Numbered from the stretch's first letter, positions 12,831 to 22,757 are shown. The stretch is 64,000 bases of DNA from Photorhabdus luminescens subsp. luminescens (GCF_001083805.1 NZ_JXSK01000014.1:24893-88892); one strand, 5' to 3'. Notes: generated from the letters alone by a model not told the origin. Numbers and translations are program-made.

Positions 12831-13982
12831 TTATTCCCACATATTTGCCGCTTCCCGTATCAGATGCCATACGGTTGTGCCCGTCTCTGCGCCTTCAACA
12901 TCAAAAGCCGTCGCCCCCTGAGCAAAGAAGTACTGCTGACCCGGCAGGCTATCGGTTTGCCAGATCCCGCTGACCAGTGCCGGATGGTTACCTCTCAAAG
13001 GGGTCACTTGCAGCGGCCCACGGTCATAACGGGCATACCAGGCTAGGGTGGAAGTTGAATTAAAATGACCTTCACCATAGAAGTGCAATGAATGGCCTTC
13101 ACGAGGTATCACCCGTATCGGACGTATCAGTTGGTTAATAGCAAAATAACTTTCCGGGACACTGCCCGGTAGCGGCGTTAAGTCCGGGTATTGACCGGCC
13201 CGGATCATCAGACCATTGGAGTAAGGCGTAATCACCACATCCGGGTAGAGGTGGCGGGCCAGCACATGACGTATCCAGAATTCCCCACCCAGTCGGTTTA
13301 CAAAGCGTTTGGACAGTAAGGTGATCCAGTTAATGCCACGGATAGAATGCCCATACTGTAATACCGCAGTATGAACCGCAGAATTGACTTGCAGGGAGGG
13401 ATAACGTTGCGCTAGCTGGTACTCTAAGGGAAAGTAGTCATGGTAATCTCTGGGGATGACTAGGCTGTAGCCACAGTCCCCACTGTCCGGTTCGAGTTGT
13501 TCACACAGAAAGTCCAGCCAGGCCATAAACTGGGTCATGCCCTCTTGTTCTTTCAGATAATCCCAAGGCAGTGTCAGGCTTAGGTAAGAGCTGCCATCGT
13601 CACCATCAATTTCTCGGGAATCCAGATAACGCATCAGATAGCGAGGGGCTTCATAGAGATTTTTGGCGTCACTGACTACCCAACTAGAAAGCTGGTTTTT
13701 TTTCTGATTCAGAATGCCTTCTTCCACTTTGGTAATATTTTCCGGTGAATATTTTTTTAATCCATTCAATGAATGACGATGAAAACGCAGGTGAGGGCCA
13801 AATTCTTCGCGAAAGCGCCGGTAGCAGGCCAGAATGCGTTGCTTTTTCTCTAGGGTGTAACCCTGTTTAAAAAACAGAGTAATCGAGAGGCCCAGACGAG
13901 AAACGGTCAGCCCATCGCCATTGAGGAAGGTAAACGCGGCCAGTTGTGATCTCAACTGGGTAAAGTAATCTGAAGTATCCAT
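12831..13982 (-). CDS. DUF3396-type protein, probable immunity to the adjacent type VI effector
   Basis: A 383-residue soluble protein starting MDTSDYFTQLRSQ. Its sequence, including LTLPWDYL, the central GYSLVIP region and the late INQLIRPIR block, fits the DUF3396 family, which is now usually annotated as type VI immunity. I recall DUF3396 proteins as partners of VRR-NUC (TseV-type) effectors, which matches the gene just upstream. It follows the effector by 14 bases and has a GGAGAG ribosome site. It would bind and block the nuclease in the producing cell. Family recalled, not searched; the pairing is inferred from position. Confidence 0.75.
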   Translation of the reverse strand: MDTSDYFTQLRSQLAAFTFLNGDGLTVSRLGLSITLFFKQGYTLEKKQRILACYRRFREEFGPHLRFHRHSLNGLKKYSPENITKVEEGILNQKKNQLSSWVVSDAKNLYEAPRYLMRYLDSREIDGDDGSSYLSLTLPWDYLKEQEGMTQFMAWLDFLCEQLEPDSGDCGYSLVIPRDYHDYFPLEYQLAQRYPSLQVNSAVHTAVLQYGHSIRGINWITLLSKRFVNRLGGEFWIRHVLARHLYPDVVITPYSNGLMIRAGQYPDLTPLPGSVPESYFAINQLIRPIRVIPREGHSLHFYGEGHFNSTSTLAWYARYDRGPLQVTPLRGNHPALVSGIWQTDSLPGQQYFFAQGATAFDVEGAETGTTVWHLIREAANMWE

Positions 13983-13996
13983 ATTCTCTCCGTTAA

Positions 13997-15355
13997 TTAT
14001 GAAGCGGTGGCGAATGTCACACTCGCCAGTATTGCCAGGACGGCGGCTAACGCAGCGGCGCTTACCGCAGCAGCCGCGGCTAAAATTTCCACCAACGCAA
14101 TCAGGGCGGCAGCGACAGCAAGAGTGACCAGGACAACAACGGCAACACCAGCAATAATCACCACCATTTCCAGCATGCCTTCACCCACCTCTTTTAATAT
14201 CTGCATCCAGCTAATGTTTTTTAGCTCTTCCAGGGTGATATCTGAGCCTTGTTGCACAATCTGCCACCGGGCTTTTATCTCACTCTCCGTCCAGGTCACG
14301 ATTTTCCCCGTTTGTTCATTAACCCAGGAAAACGCATAGCTGACTTGATGAGTGACCGGATCAATAATCTCTTCACACACCCACTTGCCGGCTTGATTGA
14401 ACCAGGTACCAAACTGGGCAAGGAGCTCCCGGGTACTATCGCGGACATAATTCAACCCATTTTCAGCCAGACCCGCCACCTCCTGCCCGAGGACAACCCA
14501 GTCTTCATAGCTGGGTAAGAAAGACCAACGGGAAGTGCTGAGAAGCGGTGGATTTTTTGTCAGGGGTTGCGGAATGGTCCCCGGTACACCCTCTACGGGA
14601 GGGGTGGGTAAAGCTTCATCATCAGGCGGCGAACCCGGTGGCAACGGGGCCAATGGGATGGGGTTTTTATAGTGTTGGGAGCCGGGTTGGTAATGTTTTC
14701 GCCACACTTCATCATACTGTTTTTGCTCCTCAGTGCGATTATCTATGACGCGCATTACACCAAAACGTTTTTCTGTCGCAATCTGGATATAATCTCTTTC
14801 TTGATCGTCAGAGAGATCATCTCCCGGAAATTTCACCTCAATCAACATCTTTAGATTATCAGGGTGCACAGAACCATCGAAATAGGTGGCATTTCTGCCC
14901 GGCCAGCGAAGAGCCTCATCTTTAACCAGAATAATATCGGGCCGACGGATACCAACAACCCCAAATTTCTCTGCATCTTCGGCAGAAGGCCGGGCAAACG
15001 GATTACTGGACTGCGGCAAATTACCACCATAACGCTGTTTAGAGTCTTGGCTAGTCGCCAGCATGGGCAGAGGGACATCTTGCTCTCCTCGGATAGCAAA
15101 CACCACTTCCGCTTTATAGGGCCACAGGAAGTCATGCTTAAGTTCCTCAACCTTAATCAACCCACTCATAATGACTTGATTAAGAAAGCGGATAGCCCCC
15201 AGTTTGGTAATAATCATTGCCGGCAGGCGCAGAGCGTATTCGGCTTTTCTCGCCAGATAACAGGGATCTTCATCAGCAGGAAAGACGCCTATTTCCATCG
15301 TACAGGTGATTGATGTGACAGCCGGGCACATCTTGCCGTTGTTGGATATTGCCAT
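13997..15355 (-). CDS. Probable type VI effector: VRR-NUC-like nuclease with hydrophobic C-terminal region
   Basis: A 452-residue protein directly after vgrG (2 bases between stop and start; GGAGG ribosome site). Residues about 130-195 show the VRR-NUC/PD-(D/E)xK pattern: RRPDIILVK (Asp140), IEVKFPGDD (Glu173, Lys175) and DQERDY (Gln185). A proline-rich linker covers 232-270, then a Trp-rich helical part, and residues about 395-445 form a long Ala/Val/Leu hydrophobic stretch that could span a membrane. The nuclease would cut DNA in rival cells. The hydrophobic tail after the nuclease is unusual for the class and may help loading or translocation. There is no PAAR or Rhs part. Nuclease call fairly strong; delivery is inferred from context. 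Confidence 0.78.
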   Translation of the reverse strand: MAISNNGKMCPAVTSITCTMEIGVFPADEDPCYLARKAEYALRLPAMIITKLGAIRFLNQVIMSGLIKVEELKHDFLWPYKAEVVFAIRGEQDVPLPMLATSQDSKQRYGGNLPQSSNPFARPSAEDAEKFGVVGIRRPDIILVKDEALRWPGRNATYFDGSVHPDNLKMLIEVKFPGDDLSDDQERDYIQIATEKRFGVMRVIDNRTEEQKQYDEVWRKHYQPGSQHYKNPIPLAPLPPGSPPDDEALPTPPVEGVPGTIPQPLTKNPPLLSTSRWSFLPSYEDWVVLGQEVAGLAENGLNYVRDSTRELLAQFGTWFNQAGKWVCEEIIDPVTHQVSYAFSWVNEQTGKIVTWTESEIKARWQIVQQGSDITLEELKNISWMQILKEVGEGMLEMVVIIAGVAVVVLVTLAVAAALIALVEILAAAAAVSAAALAAVLAILASVTFATAS

Positions 15356-15357
15356 AC

Positions 15358-17475
15358 TTATTCCTCCGTAAATTCCATAACATGCTCTACCGGTGTGTTA
15401 TCACTGACCTGATATAAGGTTTGCTTCGGTTTAGGTGGGTTTTCTGGTGAACTCAGTTGCAGATTTTCTTCTGCCGCACTCTGTACGGTCATCGTTCTGC
15501 CCAGCGCGTCAGTTTTACCCGGGATGACCTGGCCATCGCCAGTGGTAATGGTGTAGGGGACATCCACCAACGGCTTATCGCTTTGCTCGCTGAGCAGGGT
15601 ATAGCGGGCGGAGTAGTCAAACAGCGCACCGGCGGATTTCTTGCCGGTGATATGGTCGGTCATCGTGATGCTGACGCCTTCAATACGGATATTGCCCATT
15701 GGGTCAATAACTATCTGCCCGCCTGCGTTCCCAATGATGATTTGCCCGCTTTCAGAGTGCGCCGTGATATGTTTACCCACGGTAATTTGCTGGTTATCGG
15801 CGACGTTCAGTTGATGACTTTTACCAATGGAAACGGCTTGCTGACCTTTAATCGTCACCGTCTGATTTTGACCCACTTCAAGCGTCTGGAAGCCCTGCAC
15901 GGCTTCATCATCATCGTTTTTAATTATCGCCGTGCGGTTATGCGCCACTTCTGTTTTCTGGTCATTACCTATCTGCGCGGTTTTATCCCAGAGGATCTGC
16001 GTTTTCATATCCCGTTGAGCATGAATAAACACTTCCTCGCTTCCTTTGGCATCCTCAAAGCGCAGTTCATTAAATCCCTGTCCCCGGTGAGTCCGGGTTT
16101 TAAAGGTGGTACGGGTTTTCTCCAGCGGTAAATTAAGCGGCGGGTGGTTGAGGCCGTTATAGGTACACCCCGTCACAATCGGGCGATCGATATCGCCGTT
16201 GAGATAGCTGACTATCACTTCCTGCCCGACGCGAGGGATCGCCATAAAACCGAAACCGTTGCCGTTCCAGCCCTGTGCCACCCGTACCCAGCAAGAAGCG
16301 CCGTCATCCGCTTTATCGTAACGGTTCCAGTGGAAATGAATCCGTATCGCGCCGTGTTCGTTCACATAAATCTCTTCGCTTCCCACTCCGACCACCGTGG
16401 CGACTTCATCACCGTCCGCCAGAGGTTTGTAGCGATAAGGCGGCCGCCAGTCCTGATGACCGGGAATAAAGGCGACCTCGTTTGTCAGGGTTGTCCCTTC
16501 GCCCCCGTCGCCTGACGCGACAGGTTGCCATCCATGATGCGTGACCGAGATCACCTGCCAACGGGCGTTCATGGTTGCTATGGGATGGGATTGCAGGGTA
16601 AAAATTTTGCCCGGCCGAAGCCGGATGCAGTTAGTTTTGGCGGTGCCGACTTTGCTGTAGTTTTGTAACTGCTCCAGCCGCAGTTGGGTGAAAGATTCTC
16701 CTTCCGCATCCCGCTGGAAACGCCCGTAACTTTCAAACACCGAATCGTACCCGCTATCGTCGTCGGCTTGCTTCTGATGCTCGAGCGCATATTTGGGGTT
16801 CAGAAAGTTATGGTCTTTCTGAACCGTGCCATTCGGGCACAGGTATTCGCCATAACTCCACTGGTACGCCGTGGTATCGGTCTCATCGGTTTCAGGGTGA
16901 GTATTGTACGTAAGCTGGATATCTGCCTGCATGCCCAGATGGCAATCACAGAACAACATCTGTTTTTCCTCAAACCAGAAGACCATGCCTTCTTCCGCCG
17001 CCAGCCGGCACCAAAAATCATAGGCCGATTCGCGTTTTTGCGTGGTGTATTCCCGTTCGGTATAGTGTTTATAGAGCGTATCGCGGACAAAGAGAATACC
17101 GTGCTCTTTCAGCAATTTCGTTAAGATTTCCGGTACGGACTGCCAATGGAAAATACGGCTGTCCTGATTCAGCGTCATCAGCCACATTTCGGGGCGGATA
17201 GTGAAAATATAAAAAGTGCGGCGGCCGTCGGTATTACCCTGTTCAGCACCGGCTATCAAACCGTTAATGGTCCGTTCGGCCACGCCATTACGGGTAATAG
17301 TCAAGGATGCACGGCGACCCAGTTGGTCATTCAGGGGAATATCGTCACGTGAACTCGCCACCTTTAATGTCAGGCTATAAAGCTGTGATAGCTCTTCCTG
17401 CAAGGTAAATTGCGATACCTGAAAAGTTGTCTGGGATAGTGCGCCAATTCGGCAGGTGAAAACTAATCCATCCAT
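15358..17475 (-). CDS. vgrG: VgrG, type VI secretion spike protein
   Basis: A VgrG with the phage gp27/gp5-like body (residues about 1-370), the PRVGQEVIVSYLNGDIDRPIVTG fold signature split around residues 440-460, and repeated beta-strand units of the needle (residues about 490-590). A C-terminal extension of roughly 100 residues (ALFDYSARYTLLSE onward) has a transthyretin-like look and probably docks the effector encoded next. I chose the ATG at 17475 (MDGLVFTCRIG, AAGG upstream), giving 705 residues; the frame is open 22 codons further to 17541. First gene of the vgrG-effector-immunity-PAAR operon. No other type VI structural genes are in the window. Confidence 0.93.
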   Translation of the reverse strand: MDGLVFTCRIGALSQTTFQVSQFTLQEELSQLYSLTLKVASSRDDIPLNDQLGRRASLTITRNGVAERTINGLIAGAEQGNTDGRRTFYIFTIRPEMWLMTLNQDSRIFHWQSVPEILTKLLKEHGILFVRDTLYKHYTEREYTTQKRESAYDFWCRLAAEEGMVFWFEEKQMLFCDCHLGMQADIQLTYNTHPETDETDTTAYQWSYGEYLCPNGTVQKDHNFLNPKYALEHQKQADDDSGYDSVFESYGRFQRDAEGESFTQLRLEQLQNYSKVGTAKTNCIRLRPGKIFTLQSHPIATMNARWQVISVTHHGWQPVASGDGGEGTTLTNEVAFIPGHQDWRPPYRYKPLADGDEVATVVGVGSEEIYVNEHGAIRIHFHWNRYDKADDGASCWVRVAQGWNGNGFGFMAIPRVGQEVIVSYLNGDIDRPIVTGCTYNGLNHPPLNLPLEKTRTTFKTRTHRGQGFNELRFEDAKGSEEVFIHAQRDMKTQILWDKTAQIGNDQKTEVAHNRTAIIKNDDDEAVQGFQTLEVGQNQTVTIKGQQAVSIGKSHQLNVADNQQITVGKHITAHSESGQIIIGNAGGQIVIDPMGNIRIEGVSITMTDHITGKKSAGALFDYSARYTLLSEQSDKPLVDVPYTITTGDGQVIPGKTDALGRTMTVQSAAEENLQLSSPENPPKPKQTLYQVSDNTPVEHVMEFTEE

Positions 17476-18058
17476 ATTTGAAACCTTACACAATTGAACC
17501 ATGATCCTAAAACGGGGATAACGCCAGAGGCTATTAAACACGTCATGACATGCCGCTTCCGGCCTGTTCCGCAGTAAAAAAATGACAGCGTAAAATCGCC
17601 ATCATTTAATACGTGGCGTTAGCGAGAACAATAGACCGCGTCCAACTGAGTAGGATGGAGTGGAGACAAATAACAGAGAGTTTCGCTCTCTCAATGTTAT
17701 GACCACAAGATCACGATATTTATCATACGAACATAAAAAAACGTGACAAATATCACACAAAATGGCTAATTAATCGCGATCAATAATAGGGAATGAATAA
17801 AAATCGCCGTCAATATCGACATTCCTCTTCTGCCTTATGTCGGCTAGAGTGCCTTTTCTAGATAAAGATGATTTGCAGCCTGAACATTCTTCAACCTCTT
17901 CTATCTGTCATCTGTCATCTGACCAATGACTACTCTACTGCAAAAAACAGCAAATAAAATAACCTAATGGGATAGGCAGTAAATTGCTGAATAAGATAGG
18001 ATCTTGACCTGATAAATATTAAATTAACCTTATCAATCTATTACAATAAGAAGGCATT
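17476..18058. promoter_or_regulatory. Divergent intergenic region between vgrG and the LtaS-like gene, with a CRP-like site
   Basis: About 580 bases between divergent genes. CGTGA-CAAATA-TCACA at 17742-17757 matches the CRP consensus at 9 of 10 half-site bases. A small stem (GAGAG, TTTCG loop, CTCTC) lies near 17670-17690. No clear sigma-70 promoter was assigned. Which gene CRP would control is open; it is 267 bases from vgrG and 302 from the LtaS-like start. Confidence 0.45.
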
Positions 18059-20074
18059 ATGTGGTTCTCCAGATTTAAACAAGCTTTTATCGCGCTGTTA
18101 CTTCCCTGGCTGCTAACGGTAGTAACGCAAATGGCGGGAAGAATTTATCTCCTCTTCACTTATGGCAGTTATCAACTTTTTACTGACTCTACTCAAGACG
18201 TGGAACGAATGTTCTGGATCGGCGGGCTGTTTGATATTCGTATTGCCAGTTTGCTGTTTGTGCCTTGTCTGCTGATTGCTAGCTTATTTGCCATTAATAA
18301 AAACAGCTTCAACATATGGCAACACGCCTATCCGTGGTTGGCAACCACACTCAATACCGTGGTCGGCGCTTTGACGGTAAGTAATGTTTACTACTATGCC
18401 ACTTATGAACGGTCATTCGATATTTTCATCTTCGGCTTAGTGGAAGATGATACTCAAGCCGTGCTGCACACCCTATGGAATGACTATCCCGTTATCGAAA
18501 GTTTGCTCTGTTTAGCGCTGTTCTCAATCGCTGTTTTCTGGTCCTGTCTGCTCTGGCAACGTTACCTTATTTCACGCACAGAGCGCAAAACCAGTCTGCC
18601 CATTTCTGCTATCGCAACGCTGGTTATTTTGACTGTTTGCTTCGTTGGCATGCGTGGCTCCATAGGTACCTTTCCACTACGTCAGGCCAATACACAGGTT
18701 TCAGAAGTCAAAATGCTTAATATGCTGACACCTAATGGTCCAATGGCGTTGAACTGGGCATTTAATGATCATTACAAAAATAGCCACTTCCCAGAAGCAA
18801 CAGACGCACAAGGTAGCTGGTTGTTAAAACATTTCCTAGAGAAACCAACCCCCGCAAATCTGTCACCGTTTATGGCTAAAACTGCCGATAATCCCACTGC
18901 TCAAAAAAATCCACCTCACGTCATATTTAACGTCATGGAAAGTATGGGCTATCACCTACAAAGCCTGGATCGCCCAGACCTTGATATTTTTGGTACTCTA
19001 CGCCAGCACTGGCAAAACGACTGGCGTTTTGAACGTTTCGTCTCCGAAGGAGATGGCACCATTGACAGTTTGAGCCGCTTCTTGATTCGCAGCCCGAACA
19101 GCGCAATTAGCCAATCCACAGCGCAGAGTATTGATTTCACCAGCAATATGTTTAAACCCTATCTGGCGAATGGTTACAAAATCATCTTCGTCACATCGGG
19201 TAATGGAGCATGGCGTAATTTGAATCAGTTCCTGCCAAACCTGGGAGTCAGTGAATTTATTGATCAGAATGGACTGAAAAAACGCTATCCAGAAGCCAAA
19301 TTTGATACTTGGGGTGTGCCTGATGAGTTCATGTTCCGTTATATCGAAGATCGTCTGACTCAGGCAGAAAAGCATGGGGAACATGTTCTGATTATGTCAT
19401 TGTCTACTACCCATCACCCACCATATAGATCACCGGAAGGCTATCAGAAAACCGACATCAAGCTGAGTGATACCGAGAAACAACGTTTAAGTCATTTGGC
19501 TAGTGGTAATGAATTACAAGAGGTTTTTCATACCCTACGTTACGCCAATGATCAATTAGGGCAATTTATTAGTTGGGTAAAATCTCAGTCATTAGCTTCT
19601 CATACTATTATTGCAGCAACCGGTGACCATAATATTCGGGGTATCAGCTATCCAGATGCTCACGAACTGGCAATCGGCCACGGTGTACCGTTTTATCTCT
19701 ACGTACCACCCGCTTATCGCCAAAACACGTTTTTTGATGCTACCAGAGTCGGCAGTCATAAAGATATCTGGCCAACCCTCTACCATTTAAGTTTGTCAGA
19801 TACGGCTTACTACCGTACCGGCTGTAATTTGCTGGCTGAACATCTGGACCCTATCTGGTGTCAAGGATACAACCCAGAAGTCACTATTACACCGCAAGGG
19901 GCGTATGTCATGATAGGCAAAGGTGAATTTCGACCGTGGGCACAGCAAACGGGATTGTTACTCGGTGACCCCCAACCAATGACAGCAGACCAAACCAAAC
20001 AGTTCCAACGTTGGCAGGTATTTACCGATCTCCTGTCATGGCAATTAAATCGTCAAGTTCACCATCAACAATAA
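18059..20074 (+). CDS. LTA synthase-like membrane sulfatase/phosphoglycerol transferase
   Basis: A 671-residue protein with about five membrane segments in the first 200 residues and a large outer catalytic domain of the alkaline phosphatase superfamily. Metal and nucleophile positions seen in LtaS-like enzymes are present: Glu294 in NVMES, Thr334 in GDGTIDS as likely nucleophile, the late GDHN (Asp523, His524), and STTHHPPY before it. Gram-negative members include OpgB-like and cell-surface phospho-modifying enzymes. The natural substrate here is unknown; a periplasmic transferase acting on lipid or glycan is likely. AGAAGGC precedes the ATG. It ends convergent with malG. Confidence 0.82.
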   Translation: MWFSRFKQAFIALLLPWLLTVVTQMAGRIYLLFTYGSYQLFTDSTQDVERMFWIGGLFDIRIASLLFVPCLLIASLFAINKNSFNIWQHAYPWLATTLNTVVGALTVSNVYYYATYERSFDIFIFGLVEDDTQAVLHTLWNDYPVIESLLCLALFSIAVFWSCLLWQRYLISRTERKTSLPISAIATLVILTVCFVGMRGSIGTFPLRQANTQVSEVKMLNMLTPNGPMALNWAFNDHYKNSHFPEATDAQGSWLLKHFLEKPTPANLSPFMAKTADNPTAQKNPPHVIFNVMESMGYHLQSLDRPDLDIFGTLRQHWQNDWRFERFVSEGDGTIDSLSRFLIRSPNSAISQSTAQSIDFTSNMFKPYLANGYKIIFVTSGNGAWRNLNQFLPNLGVSEFIDQNGLKKRYPEAKFDTWGVPDEFMFRYIEDRLTQAEKHGEHVLIMSLSTTHHPPYRSPEGYQKTDIKLSDTEKQRLSHLASGNELQEVFHTLRYANDQLGQFISWVKSQSLASHTIIAATGDHNIRGISYPDAHELAIGHGVPFYLYVPPAYRQNTFFDATRVGSHKDIWPTLYHLSLSDTAYYRTGCNLLAEHLDPIWCQGYNPEVTITPQGAYVMIGKGEFRPWAQQTGLLLGDPQPMTADQTKQFQRWQVFTDLLSWQLNRQVHHQQ

Positions 20075-20088
20075 TTGATACTTCCATG

Positions 20089-20120
20089 AATCCCTTTAAT
20101 CTCAATCTATTAAAGGGATT
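20089..20120. terminator. Terminator between the convergent LtaS-like gene and malG
   Basis: Perfect 11-bp inverted repeat (AATCCCTTTAA, 10-base loop, TTAAAGGGATT) placed between two converging stops, so it can serve both strands. T-runs are short. Confidence 0.65.
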
Positions 20121-20157
20121 TATACCCGTCCTCTTTCAAGTTGCCTCTTTGTATATA
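20121..20157. repeat. Truncated ERIC remnant
   Basis: TATACCCGTC-CTTTCAAGTTGCCTCTTTG equals one end of the ERIC elements in this window, in the opposite orientation, followed at once by TATATA. The middle and far end are missing, as if deleted internally. Confidence 0.7.
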
Positions 20158-20173
20158 CTGGTGAATATTGCGA

Positions 20174-21064
20174 TTAACCTTTTACTCCCCCGGCGGTCAA
20201 ACCATTGACCAGCCAGCGCTGAGCAACCAAGAAGACGATGGTAATAGGAAGTGCGGAAAGCACCGCGGCGGCGGCAAAATCGCCCCAAAGATAGTTCTGT
20301 GGGTTAAGGTACTGTTGCATGCCCACCGCCAAAGTGTAATTGTTCACATCTCGCAGCAGCAGCGAGGCAACCGGCACTTCCGTAATGACACCAATGAAGG
20401 AAAGAATGAATACCACTGCCAGAATCGGTACCGAAAGCGGCAGCAGCACCATGCGGAAAGCTTGCCACGGCGTCGCGCCATCAAGCGCGGCCGCCTCTTC
20501 CAAAGAGCCATCAATGGTTTCGAAATAACCTTTAATCGTCCAGACATGCAACGCAATGCCCCCCAGGTAGGAAAAAATCACGCCGCCGTGGGTATTAAGG
20601 CCGATAAACGGCACATATTCCCCCAAACGATCAAACAGGGCATATAGCGCCACCAAGAATAGGACTGCCGGGAACATCTGAAAAATAAGCATGCCTTTCA
20701 GTAAGGCACTTTTACCGCGAAAACGCATACGGGCAAAGGCATAAGCACAGGTAGTCGATAATGTAACGATACCTACGGCGGTAATAAAGGCGACCTTAAC
20801 AGAGTTCCAGAGCCATAACATAACGGGGAAAGGGGGTGGTGTAACATGACCATCCGGTGACACCACACTGTAGCCAAGCGCTAATTTCCAATGCTCCCAG
20901 GAGATACTTTCCGGGATCAAACTCCCTGTCGCAAAGTTCCCCGGCCGCAGGGAGATAGTAATCACCATCAACAGCGGGAATACGATCATGGCAATAAAGG
21001 TTAACATCAACAAATGCGTCGCCAATACACGCCATTTCTGTGATTTGGGTCGAACCATCGCCAT
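20174..21064 (-). CDS. malG: MalG, inner-membrane permease subunit of the maltose ABC importer
   Basis: Its 296 residues equal the E. coli length, and the sequence is closely similar throughout. Six membrane segments are visible. The EAA loop ([15 protein letters not shown], about 190-205) is the contact for MalK, and the C-terminal tail GLTAGGVKG, which reaches into the MalE-facing pore side in E. coli, is intact. Third gene of malEFG, 12 bases after malF. Confidence 0.98.
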   Translation of the reverse strand: MAMVRPKSQKWRVLATHLLMLTFIAMIVFPLLMVITISLRPGNFATGSLIPESISWEHWKLALGYSVVSPDGHVTPPPFPVMLWLWNSVKVAFITAVGIVTLSTTCAYAFARMRFRGKSALLKGMLIFQMFPAVLFLVALYALFDRLGEYVPFIGLNTHGGVIFSYLGGIALHVWTIKGYFETIDGSLEEAAALDGATPWQAFRMVLLPLSVPILAVVFILSFIGVITEVPVASLLLRDVNNYTLAVGMQQYLNPQNYLWGDFAAAAVLSALPITIVFLVAQRWLVNGLTAGGVKG

Positions 21065-21076
21065 TGCATTCCCTCC

Positions 21077-22633
21077 TTAGTCAAATTTAATACGGGTAGC
21101 TTTCAGGTTAATAATCGCCAGCGCACCCACCAGCAAAAAGATCACGGTGGCAACCGCCGCAGCCAAACCAAAATCCTGACCACTACCACCATCGAAAGCA
21201 ATACGGTAAGTATAGTTCACCAATAAATCGGTATAGCCTGCCGGTGTCGTGGTGCCAATGCGATCCGGCCTGCCAAGAGTTAGCAACTGAATCAGAACAA
21301 AGTTGTTAAAGTTAAAGGCAAAACTGGCGATCATCAGCGGCGTCAGCGGTTTAATCAGCAATGGGAAGGTAATCTTGAAAAAATTCTGCAACGGCCCCGC
21401 CCCATCCATTGCCGACGCTTCATACAAATCGTCTGGTATTGCTTTTAACAATCCCATGCAGAGGATCATCATGTAGGGATACCCAAGCCAGGTATTCACT
21501 ATAATCAGCATGGTTCGGGCCATCGTCGGATCGGCAAACCAAGCAGGTTTAATACCAAACAGACCGTTAAGCAACAGATTGATCTCGCCGAAACTCTGAT
21601 TAAATAATCCTTTAAAAATCAAAATGGAAATAAACGATGGCACTGCATAAGGCAGAATCAGCAGCATGCGATAAACACCACGGCCTTTCAGCGCTTCCCA
21701 CTGCACAATGCAAGCCAGAACCATGCCAACAGCTACAGTCAGCACCACAGTGAACAGAGAAAAGACAACCGTCCAAACGAAAATAGCAAGGAACGGTTTC
21801 TGAATACCTTCATCCTGTATCACCCGCAGAAAATTTTTCCACCCGATGGCAACAGTAAATCCCGGCGTCAGAGTCTCATTGCCCCATTTCCCCTCAGCAT
21901 TAATCGACTGATAGAAACCGGTATCAATATTGGGACGATAAAGCGTACCTGTTTGATTGTCGGTAAGGGTCTTACCATCTTCCCCAAGAGAGTATAGAGG
22001 ATTCACGCCAGCGAATTGACGTAGTGAACTCATTCTCAACCAGCTACCATCCGGTAGAACAGCAACCAACTGGTTCAACGCCTGTCGATTCTGGGTGATA
22101 ATGCGCAATGTCGCGGCTTCACCGTTCTCAATGTTGTCCTGCTCGTGCAAATGTAAAGCCGTCTCTTTTGTTACTGACAGAGAAAATGGCTCGGACACCA
22201 GTTGTTTAGTCTGGCCCGGTGCGCTCAGCGCCAAAACCCACAAGTCCGATTTTGGGTAGAGCTTAAAAGTAAATGTTTGCCCTGATTGATACTGACGGCT
22301 CATCAGGACCGATTGTGCACGTTCAAAAGTCAGTTGATTGGTACTGCTATAGTTGGTAAAGGCGATGGCAATGGTGCAAATAAGCGGAAACAGTACAAAC
22401 AATCCCATTCCGGCTATACCCGGATAGACATAGCGCCAGGCATAAGTATTGCGGTTGGCAAAAACGTAAATCCCTATTCCTAACAATACCAGTGTCAGTA
22501 TTGCGAATAGATACTCTCCCTGTGAGTACATCAATACCACCAGATAACCGGTAAAGAGTATACACAGGCTCACTGCAAACCATTTCAGAGCAGAATGCTG
22601 CCACCATGATGTTTTTTCGAGCGTCGCTGACAT
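21077..22633 (-). CDS. malF: MalF, inner-membrane permease subunit of the maltose ABC importer
   Basis: A 518-residue protein (E. coli 514). Three N-terminal membrane segments are followed by the large periplasmic P2 loop (about 95-275) typical of enterobacterial MalF and then the core transport segments, with an EAA loop YEASAMDGAGPLQNF near 405. With MalG it forms the channel that binds two MalK subunits. Second gene of the operon. Confidence 0.98.
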   Translation of the reverse strand: MSATLEKTSWWQHSALKWFAVSLCILFTGYLVVLMYSQGEYLFAILTLVLLGIGIYVFANRNTYAWRYVYPGIAGMGLFVLFPLICTIAIAFTNYSSTNQLTFERAQSVLMSRQYQSGQTFTFKLYPKSDLWVLALSAPGQTKQLVSEPFSLSVTKETALHLHEQDNIENGEAATLRIITQNRQALNQLVAVLPDGSWLRMSSLRQFAGVNPLYSLGEDGKTLTDNQTGTLYRPNIDTGFYQSINAEGKWGNETLTPGFTVAIGWKNFLRVIQDEGIQKPFLAIFVWTVVFSLFTVVLTVAVGMVLACIVQWEALKGRGVYRMLLILPYAVPSFISILIFKGLFNQSFGEINLLLNGLFGIKPAWFADPTMARTMLIIVNTWLGYPYMMILCMGLLKAIPDDLYEASAMDGAGPLQNFFKITFPLLIKPLTPLMIASFAFNFNNFVLIQLLTLGRPDRIGTTTPAGYTDLLVNYTYRIAFDGGSGQDFGLAAAVATVIFLLVGALAIINLKATRIKFD

Positions 22634-22687
22634 AATGCTCTTCCTTTTTACTACGACGTAACAGCTTTGCGGATAGCTTAATCAATC

Positions 22688-22745
22688 TTCCTGCAAACAG
22701 GCATCCTTACTGGTTGCAGGAAAGAGACACCCTTCTCGGGAGAAG
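22688..22745 (-). repeat. Hairpins in the malE-malF intergenic region
   Basis: Two dyads lie just after malE: CTTCTC/GAGAAG around a 2-base centre at 22732-22745, and TTCCTGCAA/TTGCAGGAA at 22688-22722. In E. coli this gap holds REP stems that protect malE mRNA and raise MalE over MalF. A similar role is inferred here. Confidence 0.5.
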
Positions 22746-22757
22746 AGCGCCCACAGG

